Part shown: positions 1 to 8,415 of the stretch, piece by piece
Layout of the letters: every line of letters begins with the position of its first letter
How positions within the stretch are numbered: the stretch's first letter is position 1
From: Nocardia bhagyanarayanae
GTDB lineage: Bacteria; Actinomycetota; Actinomycetes; Mycobacteriales; Mycobacteriaceae
Length of the DNA: 64,000 nt
Assembly (NCBI RefSeq): GCF_006716565.1
Contig: NZ_VFPG01000002.1
Coordinates: forward strand, 992,001-1,056,000
Direction of reading: 5' to 3'
The notes under the pieces: generated by a model
Databases searched by the model: none
What the model saw: the letters and a program-made list of their open reading frames with translations, nothing else
Told to the model about the DNA's origin: nothing
Translations under genes and position numbers: made by a program

Positions 1-1
1 T

Positions 2-562
2 CCCGGACGGCAGGCCGAGGCCGCCGACGCGTTCGCCTTGGCCGACGCCATCGCGGACGCCGCGGGCGTGACCATCGAGCGTCGCGCGGGCGCGTACCTG
101 CCGTGGCATCCCGGCCGCTGCGCCGAGCTGGTGGTGGACGGCGAGGTCGTCGGTCACGCCGGTGAGCTGCATCCGGCCGTGCTCGAGCGTTCCGGGCTGC
201 CGCCGCGGACCTGCGCGCTCGAGCTGAATCTGGACGCGCTGCCGTTGCGCGAGTCCCGTCCGGTTCCGGTGGTGTCGCCGTTCCCGGCCGTGCTGCAGGA
301 CGTGTCGGTCAGCGTCGAGAAGTCGGTGCCCGCGGGCTCTGTCGAGGCCGCGCTGCGCACCGGCGGCGGCGAGCTGCTCGAGGACATCGCCCTGTTCGAC
401 GTGTACGAGGGCGCGCAGGCGGGCGAGGGTCGCAAGTCCCTCACCTACGCCCTGCGTTTCCGTGCCGCGGATCGCACGCTGACCGAGGACGAGGCGAGCG
501 CCGCCCGCGACGCCGCGGTCGCGTCGGCCGCCGAGGCGGTGGGCGCGGTCCTGCGCGGTTAG
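2..562 (+). CDS. pheT: Phenylalanine--tRNA ligase beta subunit, C-terminal part
   Basis: This is the last 186 residues of the beta subunit of phenylalanyl-tRNA synthetase, which charges tRNA-Phe as an alpha2beta2 complex. The open frame enters from the window edge, so the start lies outside. The visible part ends in the FDX-ACB anticodon-binding fold, recognised from [30 protein letters not shown] and the final [19 protein letters not shown] block. pheS is expected upstream. A 15-bp hairpin about 80 bases after the stop suggests that pheST transcription ends here. In related mycobacteria argC lies close to pheT; here about 21 kb of other genes separates them. Confidence 0.95.
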   Translation, partial: PGRQAEAADAFALADAIADAAGVTIERRAGAYLPWHPGRCAELVVDGEVVGHAGELHPAVLERSGLPPRTCALELNLDALPLRESRPVPVVSPFPAVLQDVSVSVEKSVPAGSVEAALRTGGGELLEDIALFDVYEGAQAGEGRKSLTYALRFRAADRTLTEDEASAARDAAVASAAEAVGAVLRG

Positions 563-644
563 GCGTACCTCCGCCTTCGCTCCGGCCGTGCGCGGGCTGT
601 GGGCGGACTTCGTCCGGCTGCGCCTATTCGGCACGGTCCATTGG

Positions 645-680
645 CGAGACCCGTACGGCCGCAATGCCGTACGGGTCTCG
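645..680 (+). terminator. Strong hairpin terminator after pheT
   Basis: A perfect 15-bp stem (CGAGACCCGTACGGC, 645-659, pairing with 666-680) closes a six-base loop and is followed by TTCGTTC. It sits 83 bases past the pheT stop with no gene on the other strand nearby, which fits an intrinsic terminator for pheST. Confidence 0.8.
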
Positions 681-857
681 TTCGTTCACTGCCCGTATTT
701 CTCGATGCGCGCCGTACCAGCTGATCGCTGACCTCGTCGGCGGGCCGTTCCGGTCGGATTCCGCCGCGGCTGTTCGGGGTTCGTCTCGCGGCGGACCGCT
801 GGACGTTCAGGAGTAGCGTGGCGGTTGGCAGCTTTCCCCCGACGACCGGGAGGTCCG

Positions 858-1148
858 ATGACCGTACGAGCGGTATGGCGCGAGACTGTGCTCGCCGAGA
901 GCGACGACACCGTGGTGGTGGAGGGCAATCACTATTTCCCCGCGGACGCCGTGCGCCGCGAATACTTCGAGCCCAGCGAGCACCACACGATCTGCCCGTG
1001 GAAGGGCACCGCGTCCTACTACACGGTGACCGTCGACGGCGAGCGCAACCCCGACGCCGCCTGGTACTACCCGACCCCCAAGCCGGACGCCGAGATGGTG
1101 CGCGACCGGGTCGCGTTCTGGCGCGGCGTCGACGTGGTCGTCGACTGA
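858..1148 (+). CDS. DUF427 domain protein
   Basis: This 96-residue protein belongs to the DUF427 family (sometimes named NTP_transf_9), small beta-rich proteins whose function is not settled. Family signs are VWRETVLAESDDTVVVEGNHYF near the start split by a conserved glutamate, then CPWKGTASYYTV and a closing AWYYPTPKPDAEMVRDRVAFW. The ATG at 858 follows GGGAGG at 848-853 with normal spacing; the frame is open 11 codons further upstream but without a ribosome site. It stands alone, with pheT upstream and a tandem repeat directly downstream. The family call is firm; no reaction can be given. Confidence 0.85.
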   Translation: MTVRAVWRETVLAESDDTVVVEGNHYFPADAVRREYFEPSEHHTICPWKGTASYYTVTVDGERNPDAAWYYPTPKPDAEMVRDRVAFWRGVDVVVD

Positions 1149-1151
1149 ACC

Positions 1152-1340
1152 CGGCCGCCGAGTCGGTGCGAGGTCGCTGTCGCCGGATGATCGATGGGCC
1201 GCCCGGGTCGGCGCGAGGTCGCCGAATGACAGATGCGGCCGCCGGGGTCGGCGCGAGGTCGCTGTCGCCGGATACTGATGCGGCCGCCGGGGTGGGCGGG
1301 AGGTCGCTGTCGCCGGATACTGATGCGGCCGCCTGGACGG
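1152..1340. repeat. 45-bp tandem repeat, about four copies
   Basis: Units begin at 1152, 1197, 1236 and 1281, with a partial fifth at 1326. Three are exactly 45 bp, and the second has lost 6 bp. Each starts with a NotI-like CGGCCGCC block and contains GAGGTCGCTGTCGCCGGAT. Copies three and four differ at only two positions. The array starts right after the DUF427 stop and ends about 60 bases before the next gene. No protein need be encoded, although 45 is a multiple of three. Confidence 0.85.
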
Positions 1341-1403
1341 TCGCGTCGCCGTCGGGGCGGGTCGGGCCGACTCACCCGGGCCGGGCGGGGTAAGAACGTC
1401 CAC

Positions 1404-2171
1404 ATGCGACACCCCGCGGCTCGGATCCTCAACGCGCTGACCTACCTGCCGGAGCGGCAGATCCTGCAGACGCCCGCCGCGGTCGGCCTCGACTACACCG
1501 ATCTCTCCCCGCGCACCGACGACGGCGAGACCCTGCACGCCTGGTGGCTGCCCGCGCCGCGCTCGATCGGGCACGTCCTCTTCGCGCACGGCAACGCGGG
1601 CAACCTCGGCGACCGGGTCGCGATCTTCGCGCTGCTGGTCGCCGCGGGCTTCGACGTGCTCGCCTTCGACTACCGCGGCTACGGCCGCAGCACCGGACGA
1701 CCCAGCGAACACGGCACCTACCTCGACGCGCGTGCGGCGCGCACCGCGTTGCTCGCCCGGCCGGAGGTGGACCCGAATCGGGTGCTGTACCTGGGCAAGT
1801 CGCTGGGCGGCGGCGTGCTGCTCGAGCTGGCCGAGGCGCACCCGCCCGCCGGGTTGGTGCTGATGTCGACCTTCACCGGCATCCGCGACGCGGCCGGGTC
1901 GATCTACCCGTTCCTGCCGCGCCCGCTGATCCCCGACGCATACCCGAACCTGCGGCGGATCGCCGGCCTCACCGCGCCGGTGCTGATCATGCACGGCGAC
2001 CGCGACGAACTGCTGCCGCTGCGCAATGCCGAACGGTTGTACGCCGCCGCGCGCGAACCGAAGCGGCTCGTGGTGGTGCCGGGCGGCGGGCACAACGATC
2101 TCATCGCGCTGCTCGGCGCCGAATGGCCCGCCACCTTGCGGGCCTGGGCGACGGAGGTGCTCGCCGAATAG
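1404..2171 (+). CDS. Alpha/beta hydrolase, BEM46/ABHD13-like
   Basis: This 255-residue serine hydrolase has the full alpha/beta-hydrolase set. FAHGNAGNLGDR supplies the oxyanion region, GKSLGG is the GxSxG nucleophile elbow, HGDRDELLP holds the acid and GGGHNDL the catalytic histidine. The short N-terminal stretch (ILNALTYLPERQIL) resembles the membrane-near helix of BEM46/YpfH-type proteins. Substrate is unknown; esters or acyl groups are typical. The ATG at 1404 was chosen because homology begins there and the upstream frame runs into the tandem repeat. The next gene starts 40 bases after its stop on the same strand, so they may be co-transcribed. Confidence 0.85.
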   Translation: MRHPAARILNALTYLPERQILQTPAAVGLDYTDLSPRTDDGETLHAWWLPAPRSIGHVLFAHGNAGNLGDRVAIFALLVAAGFDVLAFDYRGYGRSTGRPSEHGTYLDARAARTALLARPEVDPNRVLYLGKSLGGGVLLELAEAHPPAGLVLMSTFTGIRDAAGSIYPFLPRPLIPDAYPNLRRIAGLTAPVLIMHGDRDELLPLRNAERLYAAAREPKRLVVVPGGGHNDLIALLGAEWPATLRAWATEVLAE

Positions 2172-2211
2172 AACCGAGTGAGCGGTCTGTTCCGGTGCGT
2201 AGCCTGGCGTT

Positions 2212-2718
2212 ATGAGTGATACGAGAGAAATACTCGCGCGGCTCGCCGCGCTGCCGGACGCGGAACTGGCGGCGACGTTGCGCGCCGCGGTGGAGGGGCG
2301 CTCGACGTTCTGGGCCGTCCGCGCGGCGCTGGACGAGCTGATCGGAGCGACTGATGCCGTTTCCGGGCCAGATGTGAGTCCTGACACCTCCAGAGCTTCC
2401 GTCTATGACGGCGTCGCGGAAGCGTCGGCATCCGGGCAGGTCGGAGGCGGTTTCCCGGTACCGGCGGTACCGGTTCAACCGACCGGTATCACCACACCGC
2501 CCGAGACCGGCGGATATTCGCCATCCGGGGTGCCTACTTTCGAGTCGGTTCGCGATAAGGTCGAGCAGCGCTTCGGCACTGCGCAGGGGATGGGTGAGCT
2601 CGACCGGCAGACCCCGGCGGGCCGCAGCGCCGACGAACGCTTCGCCGCGCGCGAGAAGGCCGCGCGGGAACGTCTGGACCAGATACGGAAATCGCTGCGC
2701 GGCAACGACGCGGGCTGA
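2212..2718 (+). CDS. Conserved hypothetical protein, 168 residues
   Basis: I do not recognise a family. The N-terminal 45 residues look like two amphipathic helices (REILARLAALPDAELAATLRAAV). The middle, about residues 50-110, is low in charge and rich in Pro, Gly, Ser and Val, so probably disordered. The last 50 residues are a highly charged helix (ESVRDKVEQRFG ... RFAAREKAARERLDQIRKSLR). No signal peptide or membrane segment is visible. It lies between the hydrolase and another unknown gene, all on the plus strand with gaps of 40-50 bases, so the three may form one transcript. Confidence 0.6.
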   Translation: MSDTREILARLAALPDAELAATLRAAVEGRSTFWAVRAALDELIGATDAVSGPDVSPDTSRASVYDGVAEASASGQVGGGFPVPAVPVQPTGITTPPETGGYSPSGVPTFESVRDKVEQRFGTAQGMGELDRQTPAGRSADERFAAREKAARERLDQIRKSLRGNDAG

Positions 2719-2768
2719 CCCGCGCTGGTCCGACCGTGCCGGACCGAGAACGAATGGGTGGAATTTCG

Positions 2769-3797
2769 ATGAGCGAGCCGCGTGAGATCGCCGAACGGCT
2801 GCTGGATGCCCAGGTGGATTTCCTGCTTGCCGAGGTGACCGGCGACCGTTTCGCCGAGGTCGTCGCCCGCGATGTCGAGGCGGTGCTGGGCGTCGCCGAC
2901 ACGCTCCTGTTCCGTGAAGTCGTGGAGCTCGACCAAGCGAAGCAGACGGTCGCGACGGTCGTCGATCTGATCGGCGGCAGTCCCGTGCTGGCCGACATGG
3001 TCGGGGTGTTCGCGGACTCGATCTACGACAACATCGCCGCCAATCACGACTACACCCTCGGCGAGGTGGTCGAGCGGGAACCGGTGGAGGCGCTGCTGGA
3101 GAAGATTCTCGGCATGCATCAAGCCCAGGAGCGGATCCTGGACCGGCTCACCGAGAGCCCGCTGGTCGCCACCGTGGCCTCGAAGTTCGTCGACAAGCTG
3201 ATCAACGACTTCATGCAGGCCAACCGGGAGCGCGCCGAGAAGATCCCCGGCGTCTCCTCGCTGATGTCGCTGGGTCAGTCGGCCGCCAACCGCGCCAAGA
3301 AGGCCGCCGACGGCACCTTCGTCGGTGACCTGGCGGGCAAGGGCGCGATGTTCGCGCTGAAGCGCACCAACAACGCCATCCGCGAGATGCTGCGCGACGC
3401 GCCCGTGCACTCGGCCGCCATGGAGTTCTGGGACCTGCACGCCGACGAGCCGGTCAGCGGCCTGCGTGAGTACCTGACCCAGAAGGATCTCAACGAAATC
3501 GTGCTGCTCTGCTACGAGATCGCCGTGACCACCCGCGAGAAGGAGTACTTCGGCCTGCTCGTCGAGGAGTGCGTCGAGGTGTTCTACGCCAAGTACGGCG
3601 ACTACACCCTCGCGGCCATGCTGCCGGAACTGGGCCTTTCCGGCGACGACATCGCCACCGAGATCCTGCGCTACGGTCCCGCGGTGATCGAGGGCGCGAA
3701 GCGAAACGGCCTGCTGGCCAAGCTGATCCGCGAGCGGCTCGAGCCGTTCTACACCTCGGACGCGGTGCTGGGGATTCTCGCCGACGCGCGCGGCTGA
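2769..3797 (+). CDS. Conserved hypothetical all-helical protein, 342 residues
   Basis: The protein is soluble and almost entirely helical, with long runs of alternating charged and aliphatic residues (AERLLDAQVDFLLAEV, EKIPGVSSLMSLGQSAANRAKKAADGT). It has no obvious catalytic motif, signal peptide or membrane span. The ATG at 2769 is preceded by GGGTGG at 2757-2762; an in-frame ATG at 2754 is possible but has no ribosome site. I believe proteins like this occur in Nocardia and Rhodococcus without assigned function, but this is from memory and weak. The following 375-bp spacer holds a helically spaced motif array. Confidence 0.65.
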   Translation: MSEPREIAERLLDAQVDFLLAEVTGDRFAEVVARDVEAVLGVADTLLFREVVELDQAKQTVATVVDLIGGSPVLADMVGVFADSIYDNIAANHDYTLGEVVEREPVEALLEKILGMHQAQERILDRLTESPLVATVASKFVDKLINDFMQANRERAEKIPGVSSLMSLGQSAANRAKKAADGTFVGDLAGKGAMFALKRTNNAIREMLRDAPVHSAAMEFWDLHADEPVSGLREYLTQKDLNEIVLLCYEIAVTTREKEYFGLLVEECVEVFYAKYGDYTLAAMLPELGLSGDDIATEILRYGPAVIEGAKRNGLLAKLIRERLEPFYTSDAVLGILADARG

Positions 3798-3806
3798 GGA
3801 CTCGGC

Positions 3807-3945
3807 CGGCGTTTCCGAGCCGCTGAAGCGGTGTTCGGCAGTGGCGGTGCGGTTTTCGATCATGCCGACGCGGTTTCGAAGGTGCCGTCGCGGGTATTCG
3901 AAGGCGAGGGCTCGGTATTCGACGTCGTCGGTACGGTTCTCGAAG
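3807..3945. repeat. Seven degenerate motifs spaced about 21 bp
   Basis: A CGGT-N(1-2)-TTCGA-like motif recurs at 3807, 3829, 3850, 3871, 3891, 3913 and 3934, so spacings are 22, 21, 21, 20, 22 and 21 bp. Clearest copies are CGGTTTTCGA (3850), CGGTATTCGA (3913) and CGGTTCTCGA (3934). The rest of the 375-bp spacer before the conservon (3798-4172) holds no gene I can support. An array at two helical turns could bind a regulator cooperatively, or may be the decayed trace of a heptad coding repeat. Confidence 0.5.
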
Positions 3946-4172
3946 CCGCTGATTGTGGTGCGCTTCACCCGCAACGCGGTCACCGTCGCGTGCGGCCCGG
4001 TGTGAGCGGATCGAAACCGCGAAAATACTGGATTACCAGCGTGTTTAGAATGGCTGCTCGCGTCCGATTTGCCTGATTTTCGCGTTGACACCGCCTGCGG
4101 CCTGTGACAGCTTGCTCCTGATTCCGCGCGTTCGATCTCGAACTGTCGCGGTCGCAGTTCGCGAGGAGCGGG

Positions 4173-6887
4173 GTGGTGCGTGTGCGTTCGAGGCCGCAGG
4201 CAAGCGGCGCGGTGACGGCTTCGGCCGCCACTCCGGAACCGGTCGGTGTCGGAAGAATAGTTCGGCCACGCACCATTCGGGGCCGATTGGCGAGAATCCT
4301 GGCCGTCTCACTGACCCTGGTGCTCGCGCTGCTCGGCATAACCCTCGCCAGGGAGGTCCGGTCGTACCAGCGCAGCGGCGACACGGTGGCCGCCGTCTCG
4401 CTCACCCTGGTGGTGCAGGATCTGCTGCACGAGGCGCAGCGCGAGCGCGGTCTGAGCAACGGCCTGCTCGGCGGCGACGTCCGGTTGCGGCAGGCCGTCG
4501 CGGACCAGCGCGCGGCGACCGACCGCGCGCTGCGCGCGCTCGAAGCCGAATTATCGGGCGCGCCAGCGGGTTCGGGTGAGATACGGGCCGCGATCGGCCA
4601 GCTCGCCGGGTTGCCCGCGGTCCGCGCCCAAGTCGACGCGGGCCGTATCGGCCGGGCGGCCGCGTTCCAGTTCTACACCGACGCCATCGACGCGCTGAAC
4701 CGTCCGCGACTCGGCCTCGACCAGGCCCGTGACGCCGAGGTACGGCACGGTCTGCTCGCGCTGTACTCGCTCGGCGAGGCGAAGGAGCAGACGGCGCGCG
4801 AGCGCGGCTTCCTCAACGGGGTGTTCGCCGCCGACGGTTTCGAGGCCGGCGAGTACGTCCAGTTCCTCGACATCCGGGCCGCCAAGTCGGCAGGTCTCGC
4901 CGCGTTCGCGCGCGACGCCACCGTCGCGCAGCGGGATCTGCTCGACACCGCGATGCGGGGCGAGGACGCGACGCGGGCAGCCGAATCCGAGCGCGTCGCC
5001 ATCGATTCCAGTGCGGGCCCGCTGGTCCGTCCGGTGGATCCGAGCGGCTGGTGGGCGCAGATGACGGCCGTCATCGATGAGCAGCGCGCCGTGCAGCAAG
5101 CGGTCGGCGACGCGGTGCGCCAGCGCGCGAACGACCTGCGTCAGGGAGCAGCGCTGACCTTGGCCGGGTTCCTGATCGCTGCGCTGCTCGCGATCGCGAT
5201 CGAGATCGCCTTGGTGGTGGCGGGCGTGCGCGCCATCGTCCGTCCGCTGGCCGCGCTCGCCGCCGAGGCCGACGACGTGGCGGGGCGGCGGCTGCCCGAG
5301 GTGGTCGCCGCATGGCACGCCGGCGGGGATACCCAGCCGCCGCGTCCGCAGCCGGTACGGACGCCGCCTGGCGCCGCGGCCGAGATCGCCGCCGTCGCAG
5401 CCGCTTTGGACCGGGTGCAGGCCACGGCCTACGACCTCTCCTCGGAACAGGCGCTGCTACGCCGCAACAGCACGGAGTCGATGGCGAACCTGGCCCGCCG
5501 CAACCAGAATCTGGTGCGCCGTCAGCTCGGGTTGATCAGCGAATTCGAGCGCGAGGAACTGGATCCGAAGGCGCTGTCGAATCTGTTCGAACTCGATCAT
5601 CTCGCCACCCGGATGCGCCGCAACGCGGAGAGTCTGCTGGTGCTGGTCGGCGAGGGCAGCCCGCGGCGCTGGGCCGAACCGATCGCGCTCACCGATGTGA
5701 TCCGCGCGGGCCTGTCCGAGGTCGACGACTACCGCCGGGTCGTGCTGCGCCGCATCGACGACGTCTCCATCACGGGCGCGATCGTCAGTGAGCTGGCGCA
5801 CATGCTCGCCGAGCTGATCGAGAACGGACTCGCCTTCTCCCCACCGGATCTGGAGGTCGAGATCTACGGCAGGAAGCTGCCCGGCGGCTACCTGCTCGCG
5901 GTCGTCGACCACGGCGTCGGCCTGCCCCCCGACCAGCTGGCCGAGGCGAATGCCCGCCTGCGCGGCGACCGCGACTTCCTGGTCGCCCCGACGCGCTACC
6001 TCGGGCACTACGTGGTGGGCAGGCTGGCCCGAAGGCTCGGCATCGACGTCGAACTGACGGTCGCTCCCGTCAGCGGCATCGTGGCCCGGCTGCTGTTGCC
6101 CACGGAACTTCTCGGCGGACAGCGGAATCAGCACGCGATGCCGGACGGCGGCAGCCCGGAACGGGATGCGGTCGGCTCCACTGTCGAACCCGACGGCACC
6201 ACTGGTGGATTCGGTTCAGCCGACGAGCGCGCGGCATCGGGTGTTCAGCCGCCTTCCGGCCCGCGACAGTCCGCGTCCGGCTCACTCACCGAGTCGTCGC
6301 GTACGACACTGGAATTCCGCGCGCACGGCGTCGGCGGGACCGACGACGGACGCCGAGCTGTGACGCCCGCATCGCACACACCGACGCCCGCATCGCACAC
6401 ACAGTTGCCGCCGATCGAAACTATCGGCGCGGCAGACGAATTCCGCTCGGGTCGGGCACTGTCCGCCGGGTCGCACGCACGGCTCGATGCGGCCGTGGGA
6501 CGTGGGCCGGGGTCGAGCGGCGATCACCATGCCCGCGGCACGTCCCCTAGGAACGGCCGCGAATCCGGTACTGCGGCCAGGCCCGCGCACGTCGGCGAGT
6601 CCCCGTGGTTCCACGCCGCACCCGGCGACGCGCTGCCCGCGGTGCAGCGCACCCGCAATGGACTCGTCAAGCGCACCAAGCGCACTCGCTCCGCCGAAGC
6701 TGTCCCGGCGCAGCGTCCCTCCGCGCCCCGCCCGCCCGCCGCACCAGCTGTCGAGCGATCGCCGGAAGAGGTGCGCGGCATGTTGTCGGCGTTCCGCACC
6801 GGACATCAATGCGCCGTTCCCGCCGCGAACCCGGCCGACAACACCACGCGCACAGCAAATCTGGCCCAGAGCACCGTAGAGCAATGA
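4173..6887 (+). CDS. cvnA: Conservon sensor-kinase-like ATPase with NIT domain (CvnA)
   Basis: This 904-residue membrane protein is the first gene of a conservon. A TM helix near residues 35-55 is followed by a nitrate/nitrite-sensing-type (NIT) helical domain with two RERGxxNG motifs (QRERGLSNGLL, ARERGFLNGVF). A second TM lies near 330-355, then a HAMP-like linker and a histidine-kinase-type ATPase with N-box ELIENGLAFSPP and G-box DHGVGLPP. The phospho-acceptor region SMANLARRNQNLVRRQL has no clear H-box histidine, as usual for CvnA. The last 230 residues are low complexity and include a duplicated 21-base unit (6362-6402). Start GTG 4173 (or 4176) follows AGGAG. cvnB begins 20 bases after the stop. 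Confidence 0.9.
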   Translation: MVRVRSRPQASGAVTASAATPEPVGVGRIVRPRTIRGRLARILAVSLTLVLALLGITLAREVRSYQRSGDTVAAVSLTLVVQDLLHEAQRERGLSNGLLGGDVRLRQAVADQRAATDRALRALEAELSGAPAGSGEIRAAIGQLAGLPAVRAQVDAGRIGRAAAFQFYTDAIDALNRPRLGLDQARDAEVRHGLLALYSLGEAKEQTARERGFLNGVFAADGFEAGEYVQFLDIRAAKSAGLAAFARDATVAQRDLLDTAMRGEDATRAAESERVAIDSSAGPLVRPVDPSGWWAQMTAVIDEQRAVQQAVGDAVRQRANDLRQGAALTLAGFLIAALLAIAIEIALVVAGVRAIVRPLAALAAEADDVAGRRLPEVVAAWHAGGDTQPPRPQPVRTPPGAAAEIAAVAAALDRVQATAYDLSSEQALLRRNSTESMANLARRNQNLVRRQLGLISEFEREELDPKALSNLFELDHLATRMRRNAESLLVLVGEGSPRRWAEPIALTDVIRAGLSEVDDYRRVVLRRIDDVSITGAIVSELAHMLAELIENGLAFSPPDLEVEIYGRKLPGGYLLAVVDHGVGLPPDQLAEANARLRGDRDFLVAPTRYLGHYVVGRLARRLGIDVELTVAPVSGIVARLLLPTELLGGQRNQHAMPDGGSPERDAVGSTVEPDGTTGGFGSADERAASGVQPPSGPRQSASGSLTESSRTTLEFRAHGVGGTDDGRRAVTPASHTPTPASHTQLPPIETIGAADEFRSGRALSAGSHARLDAAVGRGPGSSGDHHARGTSPRNGRESGTAARPAHVGESPWFHAAPGDALPAVQRTRNGLVKRTKRTRSAEAVPAQRPSAPRPPAAPAVERSPEEVRGMLSAFRTGHQCAVPAANPADNTTRTANLAQSTVEQ

Positions 6888-6906
6888 CCACCGTAAAGGG
6901 GAGCCC

Positions 6907-7338
6907 GTGACCACACACCTGCAACCGACCGCCGACCCGCACACTTTCAACTGGCTGCTCGGCAATTTCGTCCGCAACACCGACGGTGTCCGCGACACTG
7001 TCGCGGTCTCCTCCGACGGCCTGCTCATCGCGATGTCGGAGGGACTCGACCGCACCGGGGCGGACCGGCTGGCCGCCATGGTGTCGGGTCTGGCCAGCCT
7101 GGCCAAGAGCGCCTCGCGCAGTTACGAATTCGACGGCCTGAAATTGATCATGATCGAGATGAAGCGCGGTTTTCTGCTGGTCTCCGCGCTCGGCGACGGC
7201 AGCTGCCTCGGCGTGATCGCCGAGGGCGGCTGCGACGTCGGACTGGTCGGCTACGAGATGGCGGTGCTCGCCGAACGCGCGGGCGCGCTGCTCGATCCGG
7301 CGTTGATCTCCCAGCTGCGAGAGACGTTGCGCAGATGA
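6907..7338 (+). CDS. cvnB: Roadblock/LC7 protein (CvnB)
   Basis: A 143-residue roadblock/LC7-domain protein, the second conservon member. Roadblock proteins act as regulators or scaffolds for small GTPases such as MglB/MglA, and CvnB is thought to act on CvnD. The fold is seen in FNWLLGNFVRNTDGVRDTVAVSSDG, LLIAMSEGL and the GSCLGVIAEGGCDVGLVGYEM strand-helix end. The GTG start follows AAAGGGGAG with good spacing. Its stop overlaps the cvnC start (ATGA), implying coupled translation. Confidence 0.93.
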   Translation: MTTHLQPTADPHTFNWLLGNFVRNTDGVRDTVAVSSDGLLIAMSEGLDRTGADRLAAMVSGLASLAKSASRSYEFDGLKLIMIEMKRGFLLVSALGDGSCLGVIAEGGCDVGLVGYEMAVLAERAGALLDPALISQLRETLRR

Positions 7339-7775
7339 GAGATCCAGACCGGCCGCGGCTGCCGGACCCGCGGATGATCCCGGTGACCCAGTCCTTCGGG
7401 TGGTTCGATCCGAACCGTCCCGCACCGACCCGTCCGGCCGAACCGACCTCCGACGCGGACGCTTTCGTGCGTCCGTTCGTCGTCACCGCGGGGCGCACCA
7501 CCCCGTTGCTGGACGGTTTGCGTATCGAAACCCTGGTGCAGGCGCCGCCCGCCGCGCTCTCGGCCCCGCTGCGCTTCGAACAGCGCACCGTGGTGGTGCT
7601 GTGTCAGCATCCGCATTCCATCGCCGAGATCGGCACCGCGCTGCGGGTGCCGGTGGGCGTCGCGAAGGTGATCGTCAGCGATCTCGTCACCGCAGGCCAG
7701 GTCACCGTCCGCGACGCCCCGGAACTCTCCACCGCAGCCATCGAGAGGATCAGGGATCTTGTACGGGCACTCTGA
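7335..7775 (+). CDS. cvnC: DUF742 winged-helix protein (CvnC)
   Basis: The 146-residue third conservon member belongs to DUF742. The diagnostic block RPFVVTAGRTTP is followed by a winged-helix-like region LRFEQRTVVVLCQHPHSIAEIG ... VPVGVAKVIVSDLVTAGQVTV, read here in two pieces. The first 45 residues are proline-rich and probably unstructured. It overlaps cvnB by 4 bases and cvnD by about 17 bases, so all four Cvn proteins are probably made in fixed ratio. CvnC is thought to join the other Cvn proteins at the membrane, but its exact role is unknown. Confidence 0.92.
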   Translation: MRDPDRPRLPDPRMIPVTQSFGWFDPNRPAPTRPAEPTSDADAFVRPFVVTAGRTTPLLDGLRIETLVQAPPAALSAPLRFEQRTVVVLCQHPHSIAEIGTALRVPVGVAKVIVSDLVTAGQVTVRDAPELSTAAIERIRDLVRAL

Positions 7776-8379
7776 CTTGCGGGTTCCGCCCGCCCAACCG
7801 GCCATGCCCTCGTCGGTGAAGATCGTCGTCAGCGGCGGTTTCGGCGTCGGGAAGACCACGTTCATCGGGGCCATCTCCGAGATCGAGCCGTTGGTCACCG
7901 AGGCCGCCATGACCGAGGTGGCGGTCGGCGTCGACGATCCCGGCCACCACGCGGACAAGACGCAGACCACCGTGGCGCTCGATTTCGGCCGCATCACGCT
8001 GGACAGCTCGCTCATCCTGTACCTGTTCGGCACGCCGGGCCAGGACCGGTTCGTCTTCCTCTGGGACGACCTGGTGGACGGCGCTCTCGGCGCGGTGATC
8101 GTGGTGGACACCGATCGCGTCGAGGACTGCTATCCGGTGCTGGACTACTTCGAGGAGCACCACACCCCGTTCGTCGTCGTGGTGAACCGTTTCGAGCACG
8201 GCCCGCGCTTCGAGCTCGACGAGGTGCGCGAGGCGCTGGGGCTCGACGACTGGATTCCGATCCTGGAATGCGATGCGCGCCAGCGTGATTCGGTCAAGGA
8301 GGTGCTCGTCGGACTGCTGGAGCAGGTGCTGTTGCACCGCCTGTCGGCGCCGCACCTGGCGGCGCGCGAGGTCGGCTGA
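7759..8379 (+). CDS. cvnD: Ras-like GTPase (CvnD)
   Basis: A 206-residue small GTPase completing the conservon. The P-loop is GGFGVGKTTF, switch II/G3 is GTPGQDRF and the G4 position reads VNRFE rather than NKxD, a normal variant in this family. The TTG at 7759 lies inside the cvnC 3' end; ATG 7804 (MPSS) is an alternative that would remove a conserved YGHSDLRVPPAQPA leader, so TTG is preferred. The protein probably cycles between GDP and GTP forms under control of CvnA and CvnB. No further conserved partner follows (some conservons carry a P450). Confidence 0.93.
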   Translation: MYGHSDLRVPPAQPAMPSSVKIVVSGGFGVGKTTFIGAISEIEPLVTEAAMTEVAVGVDDPGHHADKTQTTVALDFGRITLDSSLILYLFGTPGQDRFVFLWDDLVDGALGAVIVVDTDRVEDCYPVLDYFEEHHTPFVVVVNRFEHGPRFELDEVREALGLDDWIPILECDARQRDSVKEVLVGLLEQVLLHRLSAPHLAAREVG

Positions 8380-8415
8380 GGCGGCCGGGCGCGCCGCTCG
8401 GCTAGCGTTGTCCGC

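Noticed and set aside
1152..1340. CRISPR array
   Set aside because: Repeats are contiguous with no unique spacers, so this is a tandem repeat.
807..2387. 526-residue minus-strand frame across the 45-bp repeat and hydrolase
   Set aside because: The repeated RRPHQYPATATSRPP blocks come only from reading the tandem repeat, and the rest mirrors the hydrolase gene.
2475..4091. 538-residue minus-strand frame
   Set aside because: It mirrors the 342-residue plus-strand gene, which has better ribosome site and composition.
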